Source: Modestobacter sp. (GTDB lineage: Bacteria; Actinomycetota; Actinomycetes; Mycobacteriales; Geodermatophilaceae). Taken from it: a stretch of 17,289 nucleotides of DNA. This document shows positions 6,585 to 13,741 of the stretch, piece by piece. A program made the translations under genes and the position numbers. Numbering within the stretch: position 1 is the stretch's first letter; the number at the start of each line of letters is the position of its first letter. The DNA lies in the NCBI GenBank assembly GCA_025966175.1, contig JAOPVN010000277.1:1-17289 (forward strand). Direction: 5' to 3'. Under the pieces are notes generated by a model, which saw only the letters and a list, made by a program, of their open reading frames with translations, had not been told where the DNA came from and did not search any database.

Positions 6585-8336
6585 TCAGACGTCCGGGTGC
6601 GCCGGCAGCAAGGCCCGCCAGCGAAGCAGGGTCCCGCCGTCGGGCAACCGCTGGACCGACGACGAGCCGCCCCACCGGTGAGCACGCTCCGCCATGTTCC
6701 GCAGCCCACTGCGGGCCACGGTGGCGTCGATGCCGCGTCCGTCGTCCCGGACCTCGACGACGACCTCGTCCGTCACGTCCACGGTCACCGTGACGTGCCG
6801 CGCGCCGGCGTGCCGGGACGCATTGCTCACCCCCTCACGGACGACGGCGGCAACATCAACGGCCAGGGCACCGGTGACGAGGCTGTCCACGGCACCCGAC
6901 ATCCGCACCGTGGAGCGCAGGTCGTCGCCGGCGGTCTCGATGACGATGTCCAGCACCTGGCGTCGAACGCTGTCGGCATGGTCGGCGCCGTCTGCGGTGT
7001 GCAGGTCGAAGATGGTCGTCCGAATGTCCCGCACGGTCTCGTCGAGCTGATTCACGACCTGGGCGAGTCGCTGCTGCACCGCGTCGTCCCGCACCCGGGT
7101 CGAGGCCGCCTGCAAGCTGAGGCCCGCGGCAAAAAGCCGCTGGATGACGTGGTCGTGCAGGTCGCGCGCGATGCGGTCGCGGTCCTCATACACGTCCAGC
7201 CGCCGGGCGACCTGTTGACGCGCGGCCATGTCCAGCGCCAACGCAACCTGGTCGGCGAACTCGGTGATCAACGGGCCGACGGCGGCGTCGAACGGTTCAC
7301 GCCCGCCGACCCGGGCCGCGATCACCACCGCAGCCCGGGCGTCCGTGCTGCGCAGCGGCACCCCGATGGCCGGCCCCCAGGACACGTGAGCGCTCGACCC
7401 CGAGTCAGGCATTCCCGCCAGGTCCAGGCTCGCCACGGCACCCGTGGCGATGACGGCCGCCAGCACGGGGGCGTCCTCGGGCCGGAGCGGGCTGCCGACG
7501 ATGTCGACGAGTGCACCGCCGGACTGGGCCTGGACCTCGTAGCTGCCGTCCACCGGGTCGGGCCCGGACACCAGCCACGCGCCGTCAGAAGCCGTCAGCT
7601 CGGCGACCCGGCCGACGATCAGCCGCAGCGCCTCGTCGGGGGCCATGCCGCTCAGCAGGGTCGACCGGACGTCGCCCACCGCCGTCAGCCACCGACGGCG
7701 CACCTCGCCCTCCTCATACAGGCGGGCGTTGTCGACGGCGATGCCGGCCGCGCCGGCGAGGGCGACGAGCACGGCCGTGTCCTCCGCGGTGAACTGGCCA
7801 CCGCCACGCTTCTCGGTCATGTACAGGTTGCCGAACACCGTGCCGCGGACGAGGACCGGCACCCCGAGGAAGGTCCGCATCGGAGGGTGGTGGGCCGGGA
7901 AACCGACGGACGCCGGGTGCGTGCCGAGGTCCGGGATGCGCAACGGGTGGGGATTGGTGATCAGCTGGCCCAGAAGGCCTCTGCCCTCCGGCAGATGCCC
8001 CATCGTGGCGCGCAGCTCCTCGTCGATCCCCACCGTGATGAAGGCGCCGAGGCCTCCCGCGGGCCGCAGCACTCCTAGCGCCCCGTACTGGGCGTCGACG
8101 AGCCGAGTGGCCGCCTCGACGATCTGGCGCAGCGTCGTGTCCAGGTCCAGGCCGGCGGAGACGCTCAGGAACGCGTCGAGCAGGTCCTGCACCCGGGCCT
8201 GGGTACGTGCAACGGTCGCGAGACGCTCCTGCACCTCGTCGAGCAGCTCGGTGAGACGCATGGCAGCGAGCGGTGAGGAGTCGTCGCGGTGGCCGCGGTC
8301 TTGGCGGAGGTCGGGTGCCGTGCCTGCGGTGGTCAT
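6585..8336 (-). CDS. devS: DevS/DosT-type GAF-GAF sensor histidine kinase
   Basis: Sensor partner of the DevR-type regulator; in mycobacteria the first GAF domain binds haem and senses O2, NO and CO. The 583 residues match DevS in length. GAF-A covers about 58-205 and keeps His150 in HHPPMRTFLGVPV and Tyr172 in FGNLYMT, a spacing of 22 equal to that of DevS haem ligand His149 and Tyr171. GAF-B covers about 222-372. The HisKA_3 dimerisation helix has the phospho-acceptor His394 in RDLHDHVIQRLF, and the HATPase_c domain has its N-box (N505 in EGVSNASRH) and G-box DDGRGI (531-536). There are no membrane segments. The ATG at 8336 has only a weak ribosome binding site; an ATG at 8261 is an alternative. 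No operator-like site was seen upstream, so it may be constitutive. Confidence 0.92.
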   Translation of the reverse strand: MTTAGTAPDLRQDRGHRDDSSPLAAMRLTELLDEVQERLATVARTQARVQDLLDAFLSVSAGLDLDTTLRQIVEAATRLVDAQYGALGVLRPAGGLGAFITVGIDEELRATMGHLPEGRGLLGQLITNPHPLRIPDLGTHPASVGFPAHHPPMRTFLGVPVLVRGTVFGNLYMTEKRGGGQFTAEDTAVLVALAGAAGIAVDNARLYEEGEVRRRWLTAVGDVRSTLLSGMAPDEALRLIVGRVAELTASDGAWLVSGPDPVDGSYEVQAQSGGALVDIVGSPLRPEDAPVLAAVIATGAVASLDLAGMPDSGSSAHVSWGPAIGVPLRSTDARAAVVIAARVGGREPFDAAVGPLITEFADQVALALDMAARQQVARRLDVYEDRDRIARDLHDHVIQRLFAAGLSLQAASTRVRDDAVQQRLAQVVNQLDETVRDIRTTIFDLHTADGADHADSVRRQVLDIVIETAGDDLRSTVRMSGAVDSLVTGALAVDVAAVVREGVSNASRHAGARHVTVTVDVTDEVVVEVRDDGRGIDATVARSGLRNMAERAHRWGGSSSVQRLPDGGTLLRWRALLPAHPDV

Positions 8337-8409
8337 CGTGGCTCAGGTTCTCAGCTGGGCGGGCGCCCGAACAGCCCCCGGCGCGCGTTCTCCCCGCCTG
8401 GGCGTGACC

Positions 8410-8889
8410 TCAGGCCGGCAACGCCGTGTGGGGCGCCCCGTTCGGCGCGACCGGTACACCGTCCACGGGCGTGGAACGACGGCTGATGCGCCGCCCGCGC
8501 ACGAGCTGGGTCTGGATGCCGATGTAGCAGTGCGCATCGGCCGGTGGCCACGGCTTCACGCCGAACTCATCGAGGCGACGCACCCCGGCGGGGTCGCTGA
8601 TCACCCGGGACGCTCCGATCACGGTCACGTTCCAGCCGGTGAGAGCACCGGCGTCGAAGTCGTCGACCTCGAAGGCCACCACCGCGCCCCGGCTGGCCGC
8701 GGCAACCTTGCTGCCCGTGCGCGTGGGGATGAAGAGTTCTCCGGCGCCGACCGCGAAGGCGACCGGTTGGACGGCGGGCAGGGCCCCCTCGGTGAACGCG
8801 ATCCTGCCGAGGGGCACGGTCCTCAGCAGTGCCAGGCAATGCGCCTCGTCCAGAACCTCGACGTCGTGGTCCTCGTACGGTGTGTCCAC
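8410..8889 (-). CDS. Pyridoxamine 5'-phosphate oxidase-like flavoprotein (PPOX family)
   Basis: A 159-residue split-barrel protein of the PPOX/FMN- or F420-binding family. The fold is recognisable from LALLRTVPLGRIAFTEGALP, the strand PVAFAVGAGELFIPT, TGSKVAAASRGAVVAFEVDD and a WNVTVIGASRVISD strand. Members bind flavin or deazaflavin and often act as reductases; a substrate cannot be inferred. The GTG at 8889 (VDTPYEDHD) is chosen because GAGGAGG lies four bases upstream and homology begins there; the longer open frame upstream has no family signal. PPOX-family genes are among DosR-regulated genes in mycobacteria. This gene diverges from a Usp fragment, with two predicted operators between them. 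It looks intact. Confidence 0.85.
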   Translation of the reverse strand: MDTPYEDHDVEVLDEAHCLALLRTVPLGRIAFTEGALPAVQPVAFAVGAGELFIPTRTGSKVAAASRGAVVAFEVDDFDAGALTGWNVTVIGASRVISDPAGVRRLDEFGVKPWPPADAHCYIGIQTQLVRGRRISRRSTPVDGVPVAPNGAPHTALPA

Positions 8890-9046
8890 CAGGCCTCCTC
8901 GCGGGCGTGCGTCGGGGGTACCCGACGACGCCCTTCCTCTTCCATGGTCGGTGGGTTCCCCGGTCGCTACCGATGGCATAGGTCCCGCATAGGACGGTCC
9001 CAGTGCTCCTACTGGTCCTCTCGGCACGAGCCGGCGGTGCGCCGAC

Positions 9047-9060
9047 CGGACCGAAGGCCC
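9047..9060 (+). promoter_or_regulatory. DosR-like operator (one mismatch)
   Basis: CGGACCGAAGGCCC differs from GGGACN4GNCCC at the first base only. It starts 21 bp before the perfect site at 9068, which places the two sites on the same face of the helix. Confidence 0.5.
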
Positions 9061-9067
9061 CGTCCGG

Positions 9068-9081
9068 GGGCCGTTGGTCCC
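9068..9081 (-). promoter_or_regulatory. DosR-like operator (perfect)
   Basis: On the minus strand this reads GGGACCAACGGCCC, a perfect fit to GGGACN4GNCCC. It lies 82 bp upstream of the Usp ATG at 9164 and about 180 bp upstream of the divergent PPOX gene. Confidence 0.6.
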
Positions 9082-9163
9082 TGCCCGACGACCTGGACTC
9101 CGGGAGACGCTGGGCCGGCGGGCTGCCGACCGGCGCTCCCGACGAGCTGAGACAGGAGCAGAG

Positions 9164-9470
9164 ATGAACGATGACTCGTTCGTGGACAAGGTGTGCCGCG
9201 TCGCGGACGTCCCAGGCGGGGTGCTCGTCGGCCACGACGGGTCCGCCTGCGCCCAGCAGGCACTGCACTGGGCGGCGGCCCTCGCCCGGCGCGCCGGATA
9301 CGACCTGCACGTGCTGCGCGCCTGGGACCTGGTCAGCGCGCCTCGGCCGTCCACCTGGGCGCCCGGGTACGTGCCCCCGCTGCACGACTGGAAGGCCGCG
9401 GTCCACGACGAGCTCTCCGCCAGGTCGCTGCGGCCGGCGTCGACACCGAGGTGACCCTCGGGGCGCGGTG
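9164..9470 (+). pseudogene. Universal stress protein, N-terminal part (frameshifted and truncated)
   Basis: An ATG with AGGAG six bases upstream starts a Usp domain: GGVLVGHDGSACAQQALHWA, then LARRAGYDLHVLRAWDLV and PLHDWKAAVHDEL. The nucleotide-binding Asp of strand 1 (HDGS) is present. At about 9420 the coding signal shifts to another frame (QVAAAGVDTEVTLGARC); one added base beside the GCC codon restores it, while the original frame stops at 9454 after 96 residues. Homology then ends at about 9465-9470, where the opposite strand begins to encode the C-terminus of a nitroreductase. The C-terminal half with the ATP-binding G-x2-G-x9-G(S/T) motif is missing. It retains a well-placed predicted operator, so transcription may persist from a dead gene. 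Confidence 0.8.
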
Positions 9471-10391
9471 CCGGACGGCGGTTCGCCCCTGCCGACGCGG
9501 ATCACGGCCTGCGGGACGAGCCCGGTGGGCAGGAGCCGGGCCACCTCCCCCCGGGTCGCGGGCACCTCGACGGGTTGGGTGATCAGGCCGGCCTGCCAAC
9601 CGAGACGTACGACCTCGGCAGGACCCGCTCCAAGGCCTCTCCGGCGCGCAACCAGTCCAGCCGGCCATCGCCGGCGGTGGCCAGGACGAGCAGGCTCTCG
9701 GACCTGCCCCCAGGGTCCGCGGCGGAGGGCCCGGGGAGGTGGCCGGGGGTGAAGTCGCGCAGCGGCACCTCGCCTGTCCCCGTCCGGGACGTCCACTCCG
9801 GCTGGACATGAACGCGGTCCCGCTCCCGTGCCGGTTGGGAGGTCCAGGCATCCAGCTCGCCGCCGTAGCCCGGATCGCAGTCCTGCACGGCGCGGGCAGC
9901 CGCCGTCACCCTGGCGAGCGTCTGGCTCTGCGGTCCACTGAGCCGGAGAAGGTGGGCGCCCTCGGTGGCGGCGACCTCGCCGAGCCGGTCGGTCACCTCG
10001 ACCGGAGCCGCGCCGACGAACTCGGCGCGGTTGCTTCGCCGCAGCGAGATCACCGGGTCCAGCGCAGTCAGCTTGGGGTCCGCCGCTCCAGGAGCCGGTC
10101 GCAGCACGGCGGCCAGGTCCGGTCTCGTCGGATCGGGGAAGCGGTCCACCGAGCAGGCGTGGTGGACCGCCGCCATGCCGACCCGGGCGTTGAGCAGCGC
10201 CGCACCCACGCTTAAGACCAGCTCTCGGCCTCGCGGTCCATGGCCGCCAGTCGGCGTGAGTCGTCGAGCCACAGTTCCGGCCGGTCGATGTGCAGCCGGA
10301 GCTGCCAGGGCTGGGTGTTGTGGACCGAAGGAGGCAGCCGGGCCCGATCGGCCCCCACGCGGAGGGAGTTGTGGTCTCGCCGGGTCAGCAT
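9470..10391 (-). pseudogene. Acg-type nitroreductase family protein, broken
   Basis: Homology to the Acg (Rv2032/Rv3131-like) nitroreductase family spans three frames. From the ATG at 10391 one frame gives PPSVHNTQPWQLRLHIDRP and SRRLAAMD, then stops at TAA. The second gives PRGRELVLSVGAALLNARVG and continues to GEALERVL near 9633. The third gives AEVVRLGWQAGLITQPVEVP and ends in AVIRVGRGE near 9475. Each break is restored by one added base, next to GACC (about 10225) and CTGCC (about 9640). The C-terminal tail is cut where the Usp fragment on the other strand ends. Members are flavin-fold proteins of unclear substrate, strongly DosR-regulated in mycobacteria. It is a probable paralogue of the genes at 10485 and 14117. 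Confidence 0.8.
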
Positions 10392-10443
10392 GGTGTGGAC
10401 CTGAGCAACAGAGCCGTCATGATCGGCCGGGCGGGGTGAGGGC

Positions 10444-10461
10444 GCGCACGGGCCCGTGCGC
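10444..10461. promoter_or_regulatory. Perfect 18-bp palindrome
   Basis: GCGCACGGGCCCGTGCGC is a perfect inverted repeat without a loop. It lies between the nitroreductase gene ending at 10485 and the start of the broken nitroreductase at 10391, about 53 bp upstream of that ATG. It could be an operator for a dimeric regulator. It differs from the DosR-like sites and has no second copy that I saw. Confidence 0.35.
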
Positions 10462-10484
10462 TGCGACGGGTGGGAAGCGGCCGG

Positions 10485-11600
10485 TCAGATCCACGTCGTC
10501 CCCCCGCGGCCGTCGGGCACCGGGCGGTGGGCGACCGCATCGTCCGACGGCGGGCGACCCGCGCCGCCGCGAACGAGGGAGCCATCCTCGTCGGGATGGC
10601 GGGGGGACCGCGCCCGGTCACCGGTGGAGACCACGTCGTCCCGGTGCCGGCGCGTGATGTCGGGACGTGCTTCGGCGAACCCGATCCGGAGCAGCAGCTG
10701 TGGATGGGACTCCCCGGTGACTTCGGACCGGAGGCGTGCCCGGGTCCTGGGGACCTCCAGCGACTGCGTCATCGGACTGGCGGCCCAGCCGAGGACGGTC
10801 AGTTCGAGGAGCACCCGTTCCAGTGCCTCCCCTGATCGGAGCCAGGCGATCGGGTCGTCGGTCGGTGAGGTGATCAGGAGAAAGGTGCGGTCCTGCCCGG
10901 AGACGCTGTCCACCGTCCGCCGGCGGGGGCCGGCCGGCCGGTCGGTCGGGGCGGGGATCGGCGGCTGAGGACGCCACCGATCCAGCTCTGCGCGGCAGTC
11001 CGGGTGGCCGAGCTGGACGGCGTCTGCCTCCTGGGTGAGCTCCGCGATGAGCCTGCGTTGCGCGTCGGACAGCACGGCGACCAGGGCGCTGTCTTCCTGG
11101 GCTGCTGCAGCGGTCAGGTAGTCCAGCAGTTCATCGGGCACCTCCTCGGCGAGGAAGCCGGCACGATGGGTCCGGCGCCGGTGGACGGCGTCCACCAGCA
11201 TCGGGAGGCGGCCCTCGGGCGCGCCGGGCACGGGTCGCACCACGGCTGCGAGGTCCGGGTCGTCCGGCTGGGGGAGGCGGTCGACCTCGACGGCCCAGCC
11301 CCGCGCAGCCAGCGCCGCCCGCACGTTGAACAGGGCGGCGCCGAGACTCTGCAGCAGTTCACGCCCGCTCGGGTCCAGGGTCTGGAGCTGCCGGGTGCGG
11401 TCCGCGCGGAGCTCCAGCCGGTCGCGGTGCAGCACGATGGTCCACGGCTGGCTGCCGTGCACCGACGGCGCGAGCAGAGCGGCGTCCGCTGCGCCCTCGA
11501 GGGCCTGCATGCGTTCGTCCACCTCCAGGTGCGAGGTGGCTCCACCGACGGGCTGCGGTCCGGCCGGGACCGGAGGGGTCGGGCTGGCCTGGGTCGACAT
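10485..11600 (-). CDS. Acg-type nitroreductase family protein
   Basis: A 371-residue member of the Acg/Rv3131-type nitroreductase family, which in mycobacteria belongs to the DosR regulon and may bind flavin rather than act as a classical nitroreductase. Visible family features are APSVHGSQPWTIVLH near residue 44, DPSGRELLQSLGAALFNVRA, AVHRRRTHRAGF in the middle, and EALERVLLELTVLGWAASPM with SLEVPRTRARLR and QLLLRIGFAEARP near the end. The ATG has GGAGGT four bases upstream. About 45 residues after RRHRDDVV are low-complexity and unlike relatives, which usually end there; this tail may be read-through after loss of the native stop. Two predicted DosR-like operators lie upstream, the nearest 78 bp from the start. 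Confidence 0.85.
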   Translation of the reverse strand: MSTQASPTPPVPAGPQPVGGATSHLEVDERMQALEGAADAALLAPSVHGSQPWTIVLHRDRLELRADRTRQLQTLDPSGRELLQSLGAALFNVRAALAARGWAVEVDRLPQPDDPDLAAVVRPVPGAPEGRLPMLVDAVHRRRTHRAGFLAEEVPDELLDYLTAAAAQEDSALVAVLSDAQRRLIAELTQEADAVQLGHPDCRAELDRWRPQPPIPAPTDRPAGPRRRTVDSVSGQDRTFLLITSPTDDPIAWLRSGEALERVLLELTVLGWAASPMTQSLEVPRTRARLRSEVTGESHPQLLLRIGFAEARPDITRRHRDDVVSTGDRARSPRHPDEDGSLVRGGAGRPPSDDAVAHRPVPDGRGGTTWI

Positions 11601-11678
11601 CGGACCTCCATCGGTTGGGTGACACCAGCGTCGGCCGGACCCCGCCGCCCGGCCCGGGGTCGCGGGTCACTGCCGGGC

Positions 11679-11692
11679 GGGACCTACGGCCT
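11679..11692 (+). promoter_or_regulatory. DosR-like operator (one mismatch)
   Basis: GGGACCTACGGCCT differs from GGGACN4GNCCC only at the last base. It starts 48 bp before the perfect site at 11727, the same spacing as the pair at 5720 and 5768, and lies 78 bp upstream of the nitroreductase ATG at 11600. Confidence 0.5.
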
Positions 11693-11726
11693 GAGTCCAG
11701 TGGTCAGGACGGCCGTTCGTCGGTGG

Positions 11727-11740
11727 GGGTCCTTGGTCCC
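11727..11740 (-). promoter_or_regulatory. DosR-like operator (perfect)
   Basis: On the minus strand this reads GGGACCAAGGACCC, a perfect fit. It lies 92 bp upstream of the acetate-kinase-like GTG at 11833 and between divergent genes. Confidence 0.6.
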
Positions 11741-11832
11741 TTCAGCCGGCCCCGCTCCGGGGACAAGCTGCTCCTGTCGACTGCGAGTGGCCCATGGCGG
11801 GTGCCCAGGGCTCGGCGGCAAGGAGCTGAGTG

Positions 11833-12003
11833 GTGGAGCCGGCATCGACAGGCGTGCTCTCGGTCAACGTGGGGTCGTCGGCGCTGGAGGCCGCCGTCCG
11901 GGATCCGGGGGTGCGGATCCCCGTTCGCCGCACCCGACTCGATCACCATCCGGGCAAGCCGGTCCATCACGGGTCCGCAGCGCAGGCAGGGCTGGTGCGA
12001 TGA
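11833..12003 (+). pseudogene. ackA: Acetate kinase N-terminal remnant (56-codon leader ORF)
   Basis: A GTG at 11833 is preceded at seven bases by AAGGAG and starts an open frame reading GVLSVNVGSSALEAAVRDPG, then VRIPVRRTRLDHHPGKP. This matches the N-terminal strand of acetate/butyrate kinases (VLxxNxGSSSLK), including the conserved Asn and the GSS phosphate loop, although the usual Lys after SSxL is Glu. The remaining roughly 330 residues are missing. The frame ends in TGA at 12001-12003, overlapping the next ATG at 12000-12002 as ATGA, a classic translational-coupling arrangement. The strong start and the two predicted operators upstream mean that the deletion has placed the downstream GNAT/acyl-CoA synthetase gene under the acetate kinase promoter and ribosome binding site. 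Confidence 0.7.
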
Positions 12004-13683
12004 CGAGCGGACCCGCCGCCCCGGCCATCGTGGAGCCAACGCCCGCAGCGACGTCGGGGGTGCGGGCACCGGCACCGGTGGTCCTCAGCCGCGTGCTGCT
12101 CACCGACGGCACGCCTGCCGTGGTGCGAAGGCTGGTACCGGGGGACCAGGACGAGCTGCTCGCGTTGCACGAGCGGCTCTCCGAGCGGGACCGGTATCTG
12201 CGATTCAGCACGGTCCACCCTGCCCACCTGGCTCGCTGGGTCGCGCTCAGCCTCGACCCGGCCGGACCAGCGCTGTCTCTGGGTGCGCGGGTGCGTGGCG
12301 CCCTCGTGGCCGCGGTCGAGCTGTTCCCGACCAGCGCGGACACGGCCGAGGTGGCGGCGGTGGTGGACAGCCACTGGCGGGCTCACGGTCTGGCCACCGT
12401 GCTGCTCGAGGAGCTGGCCGTCGCGGCCGGACGACTGGGGATCCACCGGCTGGTGGCCGAGGTGCTGGCCGAGAACGGCGCCATGATGCGGGTGCTGGAG
12501 AACCTGGGACTGCCCGTGTCCAGCACCCGGGACGGGGATGCCGTGCACCTGGAGATCGCCCTGCACGCCGACGACCGGTACGCAGCGGCTGCCGAGGCGC
12601 GGCACCGTCGGGCGGCGGCGACAAGCCTCCGGCCGGTGCTGGTGCCGGAGACCGTGGCCGTCGTCGGGGCGGGCCGTCGGGCGGGCTCGATCGGCCGGGC
12701 CGTGCTCCACCGACTGCACGTCGCAGGATTCTCCGGCGCGGTGCTAGCGGTCAACCCGCACGCCACCAGGGTTGACGGGGTGCCCTGTTGGCCGTCGGTG
12801 ACGGCCCTGCCCTGCACGATCGACCTCGCGGTGATCTGCGTGCCCGCCAGCGTGGTCGCGGATGCGCTGGAGGACAGCGGTCGGCACGGGGTGAAGGCAG
12901 CCGTCGTCATCAGCGGTGGTCTCGCCGCCGTTCCCGGGCTGCCCGATCGGGTACGCGCCATCGCCGACCGCTACGGCATGCGGCTGGTCGGGCCCAACTG
13001 CGTCGGGGTGTTCGGCGCCCGGGCGGCGCTGGATGCGACGTTCGCGCCCCGGGCCGTCCGGGCCGGGACGATCGGGCTGGTCGCTCAGTCCGGTGGCATC
13101 GTGCTCGCCTCGCTCGAGTCCTGGGGACGGCTCGGCCTCGGGTTCTCCGGCGTCGTCTCGACCGGGGACGCCTACGACATCGGGACCCGGGACGCGCTGG
13201 CGTGGTTCGACGAGAACCCGACGACCGAACTGGTCGTGCTGTACGCGGAGTCGGAACCTGACCTGCGCGGCCTGGCCCGCACGGCGGCCCAGCTGAGCCG
13301 CCTACGCGGCGGGCGGCGTGCACTCGGTCCCGGACCTGACCAGCCTCGCGGCAGCAGTGGGACTGCTGAGCGGACAACCGCTGCCGCGGGGTTGCCGGGT
13401 CGTGGTGCTCACGAACGTGGGTGGCGGTGGCGTGCTGACGGCCGATGCCTGCACGGCGGAGGGCCTGCGGGTGGAGCCGCTGCCCGAGGAGCTGCAGGCG
13501 GCGCTCCGGTCGGTCCTGCCGCCGCTGGCGAGCACGGGCAATCCGGTGGACACCGGAGCTGCGGCCGGCGAGGGACAGTTCGCTGGTCCTGAGGTCCCGG
13601 CGACGGAAGGCAGACCGAGATCATCCAGGTCATGCCGCACGACGCTGCCCCTCCGGCTGTCCGGCGGGAAGGTCCTCCTGTAG
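12000..13683 (+). pseudogene. GNAT acetyltransferase / NDP-forming acyl-CoA synthetase fusion, deleted
   Basis: The first frame (12000-13592) begins at ATG 12000 and encodes a GNAT acetyltransferase domain (about residues 30-180; note DSHWRAHGLATVLLEELAVA, an acetyl-CoA loop variant). It is followed by a CoA-binding Rossmann domain (VAVVGAGRRAGSIGRAVLH) and the first half of a succinyl-CoA-synthetase-like domain (GPNCVGVF, GLVAQSGGIVLASLESWG). At about 13305-13318 homology jumps to another frame, VPDLTSLAAAVGLLSGQPLP and VVVLTNVGGGGVLTADACTA, with roughly 50 residues lost. After ASTGNPVDTGAAAGEGQF (about 13580) it ends without the second CoA-ligase part and ATP-grasp domain. Relatives of about 890 residues acetylate lysines or make acyl-CoA. 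Only the acetyltransferase half could be functional. The start has a weak site and probably relies on coupling to the upstream ORF. Confidence 0.8.
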
Positions 13684-13692
13684 TCGATGGAC

Positions 13693-13706
13693 GGGACCAG
13701 CGGCCC
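13693..13706 (+). promoter_or_regulatory. DosR-like operator (perfect)
   Basis: GGGACCAGCGGCCC (followed by T) fits GGGACN4GNCCC perfectly. It lies just beyond the last stop of the broken acyl-CoA synthetase and 35 bp before the Usp GTG at 13742, a position compatible with activation of a short leader transcript. Confidence 0.55.
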
Positions 13707-13741
13707 TGGTCAGCTCTCGGTCCTGCGTCTGCACTGGGCTG

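Noticed and set aside
6597..8078. A 493-codon open frame on the plus strand.
   Set aside because: It is antisense to the intact histidine kinase gene and has no recognisable motif.
8974..9002. Two GGTCCC half-sites 15 bp apart in the PPOX-Usp intergenic region.
   Set aside because: The second half of the palindrome is missing in both; they may help binding, but I could not support them as operators.
11004..12000. Upstream extension of the GNAT gene reading frame to 11004.
   Set aside because: It runs antisense through the nitroreductase gene and the operator region; homology begins only after the ATG at 12000.
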